Of a stretch of DNA of 64,000 nucleotides, positions 37,588-46,758 are shown piece after piece. How positions within the stretch are numbered: position 1 is the stretch's first letter; every line of letters starts with the position of its first letter. Origin of the DNA: an uncultured Peptococcaceae bacterium (GTDB lineage: Bacteria; Bacillota; Peptococcia; Peptococcales; Peptococcaceae); NCBI GenBank assembly GCA_900552455.1, contig URZX01000009.1:1-64000 (forward strand), written 5' to 3'. The translations under genes and the position numbers were made by a program. A model generated the notes under the pieces. That model was not told where the DNA came from, made no database searches, and saw only the letters and a list, made by a program, of their open reading frames with translations.

Positions 37588-39564
37588 ATGGCAGATTTTG
37601 AATTGGTGGCGCCGTTTCAGCCGACGGGCGATCAGCCGGAGGCGATCGAGGCGCTTTTTGAAGGATTGAATCTGGGCTACCATCGGCAGACGCTCTTGGG
37701 CGTGACAGGCAGCGGCAAAACGTTCACGATGGCGAATCTGATCGCCAAGGCGAATCGGCCGGCGCTGATCTTTGAGCCGAACAAAACGCTGGCGGCGCAG
37801 CTTTACAGTGAGTTCAAGGCGTTTTTCCCGAACAACGCTGTGGAATATTTTGTCAGCTATTACGATTATTACCAGCCGGAGGCGTATGTCGCCTCGACGG
37901 ATACTTACATTGAAAAGGATGCGCAGATCAACGAAACGATCGAAAAACTGCGCCACTCGGCGACGGCGTCGCTTCTGGAGCGTCGCGATGTCATCATCAT
38001 CGCGTCGGTCAGCTGCATTTATGGCCTGGGTTCGCCGGAGTTCTACAAAAACGAGGTGCTGAACCTGCGTCCTGGCCAGGAGGTGGAGCGCGACGATGTG
38101 CTGCGCAAACTGATCGAGATCCAGTACGAGCGCAATGACGTCGATTTTAAGCGCGGCACGTTTCGTGTGCGCGGCGATTGTGTCGAGGTTATGCCGGCGT
38201 CGTCGAGCGAGTGCGGGATCCGCATCGAATTTTTCGGCGACGAGGTAGATCGCATCGCAGAATTTGACTATCTCACTGGCAAGATCATCGGCGAGCGCTC
38301 GCATGTGGCAATCTATCCGAATACCCACTATGTCACCGATCCGGAATATCTCGACACGGCGATCGCCAACATCGAGCAGGAGCTGGAAGAGCGCCTGGCC
38401 GAATTCAAGGCGGAAGGCAAGCTTTTAGAAGCGCAGCGTCTGGAGCAGCGCACGCGCTACGATCTGGAAATGCTGCGCGAGGTGGGCTATTGCTCCGGCG
38501 TTGAAAACTACGCGCGTCCGCTTTCCGGCCGTGCGCCAGGCAGCACGCCAGACACGCTCCTGGATTTCTTCCCGCCGGATTTCATCACCTTCATCGACGA
38601 GAGCCATGTGGCGGTGCCACAGATCGGCGGCATGTTCGCTGGCGACCGCTCGCGCAAGGAAAATCTCGTTGAGCATGGTTTTCGTCTGCCATCGGCGCTG
38701 GACAACCGTCCGCTCCACTTTGAAGAATTTGAGGAGAAGGTGCACCAAACGATCTATGTGTCGGCAACGCCAGGCGATTATGAGCTCCAGCACAGCCAGC
38801 AGGTTGTGGAGCAGATCATCCGTCCAACGGGGCTCTTGGATCCGACCATCGAGATCCATCCGATCGCTGGACAGATCGACGATCTCATCGATCGTGTGCG
38901 TGGGCGCATTGTGCGCGACGAGCGTGTGCTCGTGACAACGCTGACCAAGCGCATGGCGGAAGATCTCACAGATTATCTGGTGAACGCAGGCATCGCTGCG
39001 CGCTATCTGCATTCTGAGATCAAGGCGCTGGAGCGTATGGAGATCTTGCGCGATCTGCGTCTCGGCGAATTTGACGTGCTCGTGGGCATCAATCTGCTGC
39101 GCGAAGGGCTCGACTTGCCGGAGGTTTCTCTCGTGGCGATCATTGACGCCGACAAGGAAGGATTTCTGCGCAGCGAGCGCTCGATGATCCAGACCGTCGG
39201 TCGCGCTGCCCGCAATGCGCATGGCGAGGTCATCATGTACGCCGATGTGATCACTGGCAGTATGCAGCGCACCATCGATGAAACGGCACGCCGTCGCGGT
39301 ATTCAGCAGGCGTACAACGAGGCGCACGGTATCGTGCCGCAGACGGTACGCAAGGATGTGCGCGAGGATATCTCGCCGCTCAAAGCCGTGGCCGAAGAAT
39401 CGCCGCAATATCTCACGCGCGATGTGCCAGCCGACGCCAAGGGCCGCAAGCAGCATCTGATGCTGCTGGAAAAGGCCATGAAGGATGCCGCCAAGAATCT
39501 CGAGTTCGAGATCGCAGCAGAGCTGCGTGATGAGATCCGTCGTATTGAAGCAATGGACAAATAA
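37588..39564 (+). CDS. uvrB: Excinuclease ABC subunit UvrB
   Basis: 658 residues. Walker [11 protein letters not shown], beta-hairpin region [26 protein letters not shown], helicase motifs [15 protein letters not shown] and [16 protein letters not shown], and a C-terminal UVR domain ([28 protein letters not shown]). Damage-verification helicase of nucleotide excision repair. ATG 37588 has AGGGGTG upstream; an in-frame GTG at 37579 overlaps the ribosome site. 12 bp before uvrA. Confidence 0.98.
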   Translation: MADFELVAPFQPTGDQPEAIEALFEGLNLGYHRQTLLGVTGSGKTFTMANLIAKANRPALIFEPNKTLAAQLYSEFKAFFPNNAVEYFVSYYDYYQPEAYVASTDTYIEKDAQINETIEKLRHSATASLLERRDVIIIASVSCIYGLGSPEFYKNEVLNLRPGQEVERDDVLRKLIEIQYERNDVDFKRGTFRVRGDCVEVMPASSSECGIRIEFFGDEVDRIAEFDYLTGKIIGERSHVAIYPNTHYVTDPEYLDTAIANIEQELEERLAEFKAEGKLLEAQRLEQRTRYDLEMLREVGYCSGVENYARPLSGRAPGSTPDTLLDFFPPDFITFIDESHVAVPQIGGMFAGDRSRKENLVEHGFRLPSALDNRPLHFEEFEEKVHQTIYVSATPGDYELQHSQQVVEQIIRPTGLLDPTIEIHPIAGQIDDLIDRVRGRIVRDERVLVTTLTKRMAEDLTDYLVNAGIAARYLHSEIKALERMEILRDLRLGEFDVLVGINLLREGLDLPEVSLVAIIDADKEGFLRSERSMIQTVGRAARNAHGEVIMYADVITGSMQRTIDETARRRGIQQAYNEAHGIVPQTVRKDVREDISPLKAVAEESPQYLTRDVPADAKGRKQHLMLLEKAMKDAAKNLEFEIAAELRDEIRRIEAMDK

Positions 39565-39576
39565 CAGAGGAGAATT

Positions 39577-42405
39577 ATGGCAGAAAATACCATTCGGATC
39601 CGCGGCGCGCGGGTCCATAACCTGAAAAATATCGATCTCGACATTCCACGCGACAAGCTCGTTGTGATGACGGGCCTGTCCGGGTCGGGAAAATCGTCGC
39701 TGGCGTTTGACACCATCTACGCCGAAGGCCAGCGCCGTTATGTTGAATCTCTGTCCAGCTACGCGCGCCAGTTTTTAGGACAGATGGACAAACCAGACGT
39801 CGACGAGATCTCCGGGCTTTCGCCAGCGATCTCGATCGACCAGAAAACCACCAGCCGCAATCCGCGTTCCACCGTCGGCACCGTCACCGAAATCTACGAT
39901 TATCTGCGCCTGCTTTACGCGCGCATCGGCGTGCCGCACTGCCCAAAATGCGGCAAGGAGATCCATCAGCAGTCGATCGACCAGATGGTGGATCAGGTCA
40001 TGGCGCTGGAGGCCGGCACGCGTCTGCACATTCTCGCGCCAGTCGTGCAGAATCGCAAGGGCGAGTTTAAGCAGTATTTTGAGCAGCTGCGCAAGAGTGG
40101 CTATGTGCGCGTGCGCGTTGACGGAGAAGTGCGCGATCTTTCGGAAGATATCGTGCTGAAAAAGAACAACAAGCATTATATTGAAGTCGTCGTCGACCGC
40201 ATCAAACTAAAAGAGGGCGTCGAGAGCCGCCTCACCGGATCCATGCAGGCAGCGCTCGATCTCGCTGAAGGACAGGTCTGGGTGGATGCTGGCGGCGAGA
40301 TGCTCCGTTTCAGCGAACATTTTGCCTGCCTCGATTGCGGCATTTCCATGCCGGAGCTCACGCCGCAGCTTTTTTCCTTCAACAATCCCCTTGGCGCCTG
40401 CGAAACCTGCAGCGGCCTTGGCGAGGTCATGAGCTTTGACCTTGATCTCATCATCCCGGATAAGAGCAAGAGCCTCAACGAGGGCGCGCTGGCGCCATGG
40501 CGTCGCGGCGCCATCTCCAACTATTACGAGCAGCTCATGTTCAGCCTCACCGACAAGCTCGGCATCGATCGCGACACGCCGTGGAAGGATCTGCCGAAGG
40601 AGCAGCAGGACATCATCCTCTATGGCGGCGACCATCCGACAGTGAACTTTCATTACATCAATATGTTCGGCGAGGAAAAAGTTTATCGCAAAGCATACGA
40701 AGGGCTGATCCCAAATCTCGAGCGTCGTCGTGTGGAAACGCACAGCGAATCGAGCATGGAAATGCTCGAAGGCTTCATGCGCACCGATCGCTGCCCAAGC
40801 TGCAAAGGGCGTCGTCTGCGCCCAGAAGCGCTGGCTGTCACCGTCGGCGGCAAAGCCATCTGGGAAGTCTGCGATATGACCATCGTCGAAGCCCTCGATT
40901 TTTTTGAGCACATCGAGCTCACAGAGCGCCAGCTTTTCATCGGTCGACTGATCTTGAAGGAAATTTCTGAGCGCCTGCGTTTCCTGGTGAACGTCGGCCT
41001 CACTTATCTCACCCTTTCTCGCGCTGCTGGCACGCTTTCCGGCGGGGAAGCCCAGCGCATCCGTCTTGCCACACAGATCGGCAGCGGGCTGGTGGGCGTG
41101 CTCTACATTCTCGACGAGCCGTCCATCGGGCTGCACCAGCGCGACAATGAAAAACTCATCGCCACGCTCAAGCACATGCGCGATCTCGGCAACACCGTCA
41201 TCGTCGTCGAGCACGACGAAGACACCATGCGTGCCGCCGATTTCATCGTCGATATCGGCCCGCGCGCCGGCGCTGGCGGCGGCGAAGTCGTGGCAGCCGG
41301 CACGCCGGAAGAAGTTGCCGCCTGCGAGGATTCCATCACCGGCGCCTATCTCGCCGGTCGCAAGCGCATCGCCGTTCCGGAAACGCGTCGGCCGATCGAC
41401 AAGAAACGCATGCTCAAGGTTGTCGGTGCGCGGGAAAACAATCTTAAAAATCTCACCGTCAGCTTTCCACTCGGCGTGCTGACCTGCGTCACCGGCGTCA
41501 GCGGCAGCGGCAAGAGTACCCTCGTCAACGAGATCCTCTACAAAGGCCTCGCGCGTCAGATCTATCCACAGTATAAGGGCGTTCCCGGCAAGCATCGCGC
41601 CATTGAAGGCGCAGATCAGATCGACAAGATCATCAACATCGACCAAAGCCCGATCGGTCGCACCCCGCGCTCCAATCCAGCCACCTACACCGGTGCCTTC
41701 GACCAGATCCGCGCGCTTTTCGCCAAGACCAAGGAAGCGCAGCTGCGCGGCTACAAAGCCGGACGCTTCTCCTTCAACGTCAAGGGCGGACGCTGCGAAG
41801 CCTGCAAGGGCGACGGCATCATCAAGATCGAGATGCATTTCCTGCCCGATGTCTACGCACCGTGTGAAGTCTGCAAAGGCAAGCGTTATAACCGCGAAAC
41901 CCTCGAAGTCACCTATCGCGGCAAAAATATTTCTGAGGTGCTCGATATGACCGTCGACGAAGCCGTCGAATTTTTCGAGAATATCCCAGCTGTCTACAAT
42001 AAGATCAAAACCATCCAGGACGTCGGTCTCGGCTACATCAAACTCGGCCAGCCAGCCACGACGCTTTCCGGCGGTGAGGCGCAGCGCGTCAAACTCGCCA
42101 CCGAGCTTTCCAAGCGTCCGACCGGCAAAACCCTCTACCTCCTCGACGAACCAACCACCGGCCTGCACACCGAGGACATCGCCAGCTTGCTGCAGGTGCT
42201 CGGTCGCCTCGTCGATAACGGCGAGAGCATGATCATCATCGAGCACAACCTCGACGTCATCAAATGCGCCGATTACATCGTCGATCTCGGCCCAGAAGGT
42301 GGTAGTGGCGGCGGGCGCGTCGTCGCAACCGGCACACCGGAAGACATCGCCGCCAGCCCGGATTCCTACACAGGCCAGTTCCTGAAACCCCTGTTGGCAC
42401 GGTAA
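39577..42405 (+). CDS. uvrA: Excinuclease ABC subunit UvrA
   Basis: 942 residues, full length. Two ABC ATPase halves: Walker [10 protein letters not shown] (N-terminal) and GVSGSGKST (about 640), signatures [12 protein letters not shown] and [12 protein letters not shown], and zinc-finger cysteines in [32 protein letters not shown] and [32 protein letters not shown]. Dimeric damage sensor that loads UvrB. Ribosome site AGAGGAG before ATG 39577. Confidence 0.98.
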   Translation: MAENTIRIRGARVHNLKNIDLDIPRDKLVVMTGLSGSGKSSLAFDTIYAEGQRRYVESLSSYARQFLGQMDKPDVDEISGLSPAISIDQKTTSRNPRSTVGTVTEIYDYLRLLYARIGVPHCPKCGKEIHQQSIDQMVDQVMALEAGTRLHILAPVVQNRKGEFKQYFEQLRKSGYVRVRVDGEVRDLSEDIVLKKNNKHYIEVVVDRIKLKEGVESRLTGSMQAALDLAEGQVWVDAGGEMLRFSEHFACLDCGISMPELTPQLFSFNNPLGACETCSGLGEVMSFDLDLIIPDKSKSLNEGALAPWRRGAISNYYEQLMFSLTDKLGIDRDTPWKDLPKEQQDIILYGGDHPTVNFHYINMFGEEKVYRKAYEGLIPNLERRRVETHSESSMEMLEGFMRTDRCPSCKGRRLRPEALAVTVGGKAIWEVCDMTIVEALDFFEHIELTERQLFIGRLILKEISERLRFLVNVGLTYLTLSRAAGTLSGGEAQRIRLATQIGSGLVGVLYILDEPSIGLHQRDNEKLIATLKHMRDLGNTVIVVEHDEDTMRAADFIVDIGPRAGAGGGEVVAAGTPEEVAACEDSITGAYLAGRKRIAVPETRRPIDKKRMLKVVGARENNLKNLTVSFPLGVLTCVTGVSGSGKSTLVNEILYKGLARQIYPQYKGVPGKHRAIEGADQIDKIINIDQSPIGRTPRSNPATYTGAFDQIRALFAKTKEAQLRGYKAGRFSFNVKGGRCEACKGDGIIKIEMHFLPDVYAPCEVCKGKRYNRETLEVTYRGKNISEVLDMTVDEAVEFFENIPAVYNKIKTIQDVGLGYIKLGQPATTLSGGEAQRVKLATELSKRPTGKTLYLLDEPTTGLHTEDIASLLQVLGRLVDNGESMIIIEHNLDVIKCADYIVDLGPEGGSGGGRVVATGTPEDIAASPDSYTGQFLKPLLAR

Positions 42406-42406
42406 A

Positions 42407-42475
42407 ATGTGGGGAAATAATGAAATGTAGCTAGGAATACGATGAAACAGTCGTATAATTACTACATTCCACACC
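42407..42475 (+). repeat. Nested inverted repeats after uvrA
   Basis: AATGTAG (42424-42430) pairs with CTACATT (42462-42468) and ATACGA (42437-42442) with TCGTAT (42451-42456), giving a bulged hairpin of about 60 nt, without a U tract. It could stabilise the uvrA mRNA end, bind a protein, or be an imperfect terminator. The next gene's -10 (TATAAT at about 42485) lies just after it. Confidence 0.5.
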
Positions 42476-42556
42476 TTTATAGGTTATAATAAAAATACTC
42501 ATACAATACTTTCCTACTTTTTATATCAATATTGCAGTTGAAAGGAGGCCTTTGTG

Positions 42557-42991
42557 ATGGCTATTCGTGCTGCGTTATTAGAGCCAGCGAGAAGCTGCTC
42601 TGCACATCTTGATGAACTGATCAAGAAACTTCGCGAGATCAAAGTCAGCGGTTGTCTCAATATCTTCTCCTATTCTTCAGGACAGAATGAGATCAATCGT
42701 GAAGCAGGCGCCGAAGTGCGCGCCCTGCTCGATCAGGCGACTGCCGATTTCGATGAGTTCCAGAAAGGGCTCGAAGAGGACAAAGAATGGCATGAATGCT
42801 TCAGCAATCCTGCATTCTATGAACGCTCCATTGCGATCATCGGTGAGCGTTTGCATGCTGTGGATCTGTCCAAGCATATCCTCTCGATCATCACTCAGCT
42901 GGAAAACATCAGCAACAATATGAATGGCACGTTGAAGACCTTCGTGGAATTCTCCTGCGTGGATGGTCCGATCGATCCGATCCGTAAGTGA
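42557..42991 (+). CDS. Hypothetical helical protein
   Basis: 144 residues, soluble, helical and mostly charged; no signal peptide or membrane helix. Stretches such as EARSCSAHLDELIKKLREIKVSG-like helix and AEVRALLDQATADFDEFQKGLEEDKEW suggest a coiled-coil bundle. I do not recognise a family. Strong ribosome site AAAGGAGG 8 bp before ATG 42557 (GTG 42554 is less well spaced). Own promoter region; next features are tRNA genes. Confidence 0.75.
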   Translation: MAIRAALLEPARSCSAHLDELIKKLREIKVSGCLNIFSYSSGQNEINREAGAEVRALLDQATADFDEFQKGLEEDKEWHECFSNPAFYERSIAIIGERLHAVDLSKHILSIITQLENISNNMNGTLKTFVEFSCVDGPIDPIRK

Positions 42992-43032
42992 CCACCGCGT
43001 GCCAACGTATACATCGGCATGGCAATTCCTGG

Positions 43033-43061
43033 TTGACATGTCATGAAACCACCTTTATAAT
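43033..43061 (+). promoter_or_regulatory. Consensus promoter of tRNA-Ser(UGA)
   Basis: TTGACA, 17 bp, TATAAT: a perfect sigma-A consensus 15 bp before the tRNA. Confidence 0.88.
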
Positions 43062-43075
43062 TAAAGGTGCTTTCT

Positions 43076-43162
43076 GGAGGGGTGTCCGAGCGGTTTAAGG
43101 AGGCGGTCTTGAAAACCGTTGAATCTTTGCGGGTTCCGTGGGTTCGAATCCCACCTCCTCCG
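43076..43162 (+). tRNA. tRNA-Ser (anticodon UGA)
   Basis: 87-nt class II tRNA. Acceptor GGAGGGG pairs with CTCCTCC (one G-U), D arm GTCCGAGCGG, anticodon loop CTTGAAA, variable arm of serine type, T loop GGTTCGAATCC, discriminator G. CCA is not encoded. Confidence 0.95.
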
Positions 43163-43186
43163 TTGTAAAAAATGTGAAAAAATCGC

Positions 43187-43215
43187 TTGACAGAATCGTT
43201 ATGACACTCTATAAT
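43187..43215 (+). promoter_or_regulatory. Consensus promoter of tRNA-Ser(GCU)
   Basis: TTGACA, 17 bp, TATAAT, again a perfect consensus, between the two serine tRNAs. Confidence 0.88.
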
Positions 43216-43232
43216 AGATTCTGTTGTGGCGA

Positions 43233-43319
43233 GGAGAGATGACCGAGAGGCCGAAGGTGCTCCCCTGCTAAGGGAGTATACGGGGAACCGTATCGGGGGT
43301 TCGAATCCCCCTCTCTCCG
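43233..43319 (+). tRNA. tRNA-Ser (anticodon GCU)
   Basis: 87-nt class II tRNA. Acceptor GGAGAGA / TCTCTCC, anticodon loop CTGCTAA, long variable arm TACGGGGAACCGTA, T loop GGTTCGAATCC, discriminator G. Confidence 0.95.
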
Positions 43320-43325
43320 TGATAT

Positions 43326-43399
43326 GCGCTGTTAGCTCAGCTGGATAGAGCGTTTGGCTACGGACCAAAAGGTCAGGGGTTCGAATCCCTTACAGCGCG
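43326..43399 (+). tRNA. tRNA-Arg (anticodon ACG)
   Basis: 74-nt class I tRNA. Acceptor GCGCTGT / ACAGCGC, D loop AGCTCAGCTGGATAGAGC, anticodon loop CTACGGA, T loop GGTTCGAATCC. Only 6 bp after the serine tRNA, so co-transcribed. A34 would be edited to inosine. Confidence 0.95.
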
Positions 43400-43404
43400 G
43401 TCAT

Positions 43405-43438
43405 AGACCTGAGGAATTTGCCTCAGGTCTTTTTATTT
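43405..43438 (+). terminator. Terminator of the tRNA cluster
   Basis: AGACCTGAGG-AATTTG-CCTCAGGTCT followed by TTTTATTT. Confidence 0.88.
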
Positions 43439-43466
43439 GCTTTTGGAAAAGAAGGGAAGATCCATC

Positions 43467-43940
43467 ATGGCTTATTACAAGAGCGCGCACTGCGTCATCG
43501 AAGGCGCAGTCGAGATTGGCGCAGACGCCAGCATCTGGCACTACGCCGTTGTGCGCGGCGACGAAGACCGCATCACCATCGGCGCGCGCACAAATGTGCA
43601 GGACGGTGCCGTGCTCCACGTCGACGAAGGCTGGCCGCTTTCCATCGGCAGCGGTGTCACCATCGGCCATCGCGCCGTCGTCCACGGCTGCACCATCGAG
43701 GACGACGTTCTCATCGGCATGGGCGCCATCGTCATGAATGGCGCAAAGATCGGCCACGGCAGCACCATCGCAGCCGGCGCCGTCGTCCCTGGCGGCGCAG
43801 AGATCCCCCCAGATTCCCTCGTCATCGGCGTGCCAGGAAAAGTCCGCGCCAGCGTCCGCCCCGAGCAGCGCCAGTCGACAGTGGAAAACGCCCAGCGCTA
43901 CGTCGCCCTGGCAGAAAAGCACCTTGAGCGGGTGGAGTGA
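43467..43940 (+). CDS. Gamma carbonic anhydrase family protein
   Basis: 157 residues, left-handed beta-helix built from hexapeptide repeats (IGADASIWHYAVVRGDEDRITIGARTNVQDGAVLHVDEGWPLSIG is typical, listed here only as a guide to residues 15-60). Candidate zinc histidines lie in LHVD, GHRAVVHGC. Members hydrate CO2 or serve as acyl-transferase-like scaffolds (YrdA/PaaY type). ATG 43467 follows GAAGGGAAG. Confidence 0.88.
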   Translation: MAYYKSAHCVIEGAVEIGADASIWHYAVVRGDEDRITIGARTNVQDGAVLHVDEGWPLSIGSGVTIGHRAVVHGCTIEDDVLIGMGAIVMNGAKIGHGSTIAAGAVVPGGAEIPPDSLVIGVPGKVRASVRPEQRQSTVENAQRYVALAEKHLERVE

Positions 43941-44187
43941 GCCATCAACAAGAAGACAGGGCCACGTTTTCTAAAATGATTCGCTCAGCGTGTGTTTCAT
44001 CATGACCTTGATTGTGATGGAGCAGGCGCTGGGCGCTTTTTTATTTTTGGTGTGCTGTTTTGGAGGGTGGGAAAAGTGTTTCGAATAGTTTCCTGCTTTG
44101 TATTCTGCGAACAAATGAAATATAATGAAGGCATCGTGGTTGACTGACGAGAAAACAAAGTACTTACAAAGGGAGTGTGGCGCGCAG

Positions 44188-44850
44188 ATGAAGATCTTTA
44201 TCATCGAGGATGAAGCGGCTATTCGCGAGGAGTTGGAGCGGCTTTTGCAAAAATATGGGTATGAATGCATGAGTTCGGACAATTTTCAGGCCATTAGCGA
44301 GAAGGCGCTTCGCGCGGAAGCGGATTTGATTTTGCTGGACATCAATCTTCCCTACCAGGATGGATTCCAGGTGTGCCGGGCGATCCGTCAAAAATCGAAC
44401 GTGCCCATCATCATTCTGACCAGCCGCGCTACGGATTTTGATGAACTGCTAGGATTAAACATTGGGGCGGATGATTTTATCACCAAGCCTTATAATGGGC
44501 AGGTGCTCCTTGCGCGCATTCAAAAAGTGCTGGCGCGAACGTATGAGGTGCAAGCTAACACGCTGCTGGTGCACGAGGGCTTGACGCTCAATCTTTTGCG
44601 GGCCACGATCAGCCATGAGGGTAAAGAGCTGGATTTGACGAAAAATGAGCTGGGCATTTTGCGGTTGCTTATGTTGAACAAGGGGAACATCATTCCACGA
44701 GATGCTATTATTGACGAGCTGTGGCAGAGCGAAGCATTTATCGACGAGAACACGCTCAACGTCAACATTGTCCGGCTGCGCAAAAAGCTGGCGGAGATTG
44801 GCCTGCCGGATTATTTGGTAACCAAACGCGGCATGGGGTATTATGTATGA
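44188..44850 (+). CDS. BceR-type OmpR-family response regulator
   Basis: 220 residues. Receiver domain with D8/E9-like pocket, phosphoacceptor D51 (LLLDINLPYQDG) and K near 100 (FITKPY), then a winged-helix DNA-binding domain (ELDLTKNELGILRLLMLNKGNIIPRDAIIDELW). ATG 44188 follows AAAGGGAG. It overlaps the kinase start and precedes an FtsX-type ABC pair, the standard peptide-antibiotic sensing and detoxification module of Bacillota. Confidence 0.93.
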   Translation: MKIFIIEDEAAIREELERLLQKYGYECMSSDNFQAISEKALRAEADLILLDINLPYQDGFQVCRAIRQKSNVPIIILTSRATDFDELLGLNIGADDFITKPYNGQVLLARIQKVLARTYEVQANTLLVHEGLTLNLLRATISHEGKELDLTKNELGILRLLMLNKGNIIPRDAIIDELWQSEAFIDENTLNVNIVRLRKKLAEIGLPDYLVTKRGMGYYV

Positions 44851-45863
44851 AGTGGATGGAATATGTGATCGACCACATGGTGGCGATCGGTTGTTTTGTG
44901 GCGTCTGAGGGACTATTGATCGGGCTGCTGTGGCTCTTGGAGATTCCGGCGGTTTTCCTTGCCTTTGCAGCAGCCATTCCAGCGATGTTCTTTTTGGCAG
45001 CGCTGGTTTGGGATTTTCGGCGCCGGCGCAGCTACTATAACAGGCTGCTGTGTTTGCTGGCGCAGCTGGACGAGAAAACCTTGCTTGCGGAAATTGCGGA
45101 GCGTCCAAGCTTTTTGGATGCGCGGATTATTTCGGATATCCTGCGGCAGAACGATAAATATCTGAACGATCAGATAGCGGAGATGCAGAAACAAACCCGG
45201 GATTATCGCGATTTTATCGATACCTGGGTTCACGAGATCAAAACGCCCATCACCTCAGCCCGGCTGATCGTGGAGAATGAAAAAAATCTCACAACTCTGA
45301 AGATCGACGATGAGCTTCGCAAAATTGACGCGCTGGTGGAGCTGGCGCTCTACTATGCGCGCAGCGGTGATGTGGAAAAGGATTTCAAAGTGGAGCCGAC
45401 CACTATGCAAGCCCTCGTTGGCGCAGCGCTGAAAACTTATTCCAAAGCGATCATCCAGGCGGGCGGACAGATCCGCATGGAAGGGCTGGAAGTGGCGGTC
45501 TGCGCTGACAGTAAAAGCTGCGCCTTTGTGATTGGCCAGATCATCTCGAATGCGATCAAATACCGGCAGGAAAATTTCTGTCTCACCTTCACCGTCGGGA
45601 TGGAGAAAAACGGCGTGCTTTTGAATATCCACGACAACGGGATCGGCATCGATGCGGCGGATCTGGCGCGCGTTTTTGACAAAGGCTTTACCGGCGAAAA
45701 TGGCCGCCGCTTTCCAAAATCCACCGGGATTGGGCTCTATCTCTGCAAACGGCTGTGTAGCAAGATGAACATGGACATCGCCATCAAGAGCCAGAAGGGG
45801 CAGGGGACGACGGTTGTTTTGTATTTTCCAACAGAAAGTTTGCTGAAAGGAGCGGGTGTGTGA
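44847..45863 (+). CDS. BceS-type intramembrane-sensing histidine kinase
   Basis: 338 residues. Two closely spaced N-terminal helices (about 10-30 and 35-58) with almost no outer loop, then DHp with H in TWVHEIKTPITSARL and the HATPase domain (N box IISNAIKY, G boxes DNGIGIDAADL and GIGLYLCKRLC). Such kinases do not sense directly; they read the activity of the BceAB transporter encoded next. ATG overlaps the regulator stop (ATGA). Confidence 0.93.
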   Translation: MKWMEYVIDHMVAIGCFVASEGLLIGLLWLLEIPAVFLAFAAAIPAMFFLAALVWDFRRRRSYYNRLLCLLAQLDEKTLLAEIAERPSFLDARIISDILRQNDKYLNDQIAEMQKQTRDYRDFIDTWVHEIKTPITSARLIVENEKNLTTLKIDDELRKIDALVELALYYARSGDVEKDFKVEPTTMQALVGAALKTYSKAIIQAGGQIRMEGLEVAVCADSKSCAFVIGQIISNAIKYRQENFCLTFTVGMEKNGVLLNIHDNGIGIDAADLARVFDKGFTGENGRRFPKSTGIGLYLCKRLCSKMNMDIAIKSQKGQGTTVVLYFPTESLLKGAGV

Positions 45864-45875
45864 CCCGCTTTTTTC
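45851..45875 (+). terminator. Terminator after the BceS-type gene
   Basis: AGCGGGT-GTGTG-ACCCGCT with T5; the stem includes the kinase stop codon. It separates the sensor pair from the inducible transporter. Confidence 0.8.
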
Positions 45876-45880
45876 GATCC

Positions 45881-45894
45881 TTACATTTTGGTAA
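45881..45894 (+). promoter_or_regulatory. BceR-like binding site before the transporter operon
   Basis: TTACATTTTGGTAA matches the BceR-type inverted repeat TNACA-N4-TGTAA at nine of ten fixed positions (by eye). It lies upstream of the ABC genes and downstream of the sensor terminator. Confidence 0.65.
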
Positions 45895-45987
45895 GGGAAA
45901 CGTAATTTAACTTCATGGCACGCTGGCTGGGGATGTGATAGGGTAAAGGTGTAAAGAAAAATATCTTGCGGAAAGGAGTTGACCCTG

Positions 45988-46758
45988 ATGAACGACATCA
46001 TTTTGCAGCTGGAGGACGTTCAAAAATATTACGGCAACAAGGGCGGCCTGACAAAAGCCCTGGATCACATTTCCTTCACCGTCAACAAAAGCGAATTTCT
46101 AGGGATTATGGGGCCGTCGGGATCTGGCAAAACCACTCTGCTGAACTGCATTTCTACCATCGACACGGTGACCAGCGGCCATATCTTTGTCGAAGGGCAG
46201 GACATTACAGAACTGCGCGGCGGGAAATTGGCGGATTTTCGCGACCGGAAGCTGGGCTTCATTTTTCAGGATTTTAACCTGCTGGATACCTTGACGGCTG
46301 ATGAAAATATTTCTCTGGCGCTGTCCATCGCCGGCGTTAAGCCGACAGAGATTAGGCAACGCGTGCAGCGAATCGCTGAGACGCTGAACATTTCGGACGT
46401 GTTGGAGAAATATCCGTATCAGATGTCGGGTGGCCAGCAGCAACGGGTCGCAGCGGCCCGCGCCATGGTCACGAATCCTGCCATCGTATTGGCGGACGAA
46501 CCGACGGGCGCTTTGGATTCCAATTCTTCGCGCGTGCTGTTGACCCTGCTGACAGAATTGAATGCGCGCCTTTCTGCGACGATCCTGATGGTGACCCACG
46601 ATGCGTTCTCCGCCAGCTACTGCCGCCGCATTCTTTTTATCAAGGACGGGACGATCTTTCACGAGCTGGCGCGCGGCACAGACAGTCGGAAGGAGTTTTT
46701 CGCCAAGATATTGGAAGTGGTGTCGGTGCTGGGAGGTGAGCAGAATGACCGCCTTTAA
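45988..46758 (+). CDS. BceA-type ABC transporter ATP-binding protein
   Basis: 256 residues. Walker A GPSGSGKTT, Q loop FIFQDFNLLD, signature MSGGQQQRVAAARA, Walker B IVLADEPTGALD, H loop VTHD. Close to BceA/YtsC/PsdA of peptide-antibiotic detoxification. ATG 45988 follows AAAGGAG; overlaps the permease gene by 14 bp. Confidence 0.93.
   Translation: MNDIILQLEDVQKYYGNKGGLTKALDHISFTVNKSEFLGIMGPSGSGKTTLLNCISTIDTVTSGHIFVEGQDITELRGGKLADFRDRKLGFIFQDFNLLDTLTADENISLALSIAGVKPTEIRQRVQRIAETLNISDVLEKYPYQMSGGQQQRVAAARAMVTNPAIVLADEPTGALDSNSSRVLLTLLTELNARLSATILMVTHDAFSASYCRRILFIKDGTIFHELARGTDSRKEFFAKILEVVSVLGGEQNDRL

Noticed and set aside
40207..42474. 755-codon open frame opposite uvrA
   Set aside because: Antisense shadow of uvrA; composition follows the complement of uvrA codons and no motif is seen.
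43076..43399. Prophage or integrative element at the tRNA cluster
   Set aside because: No integrase, no repeated tRNA 3' end and no phage genes near by.
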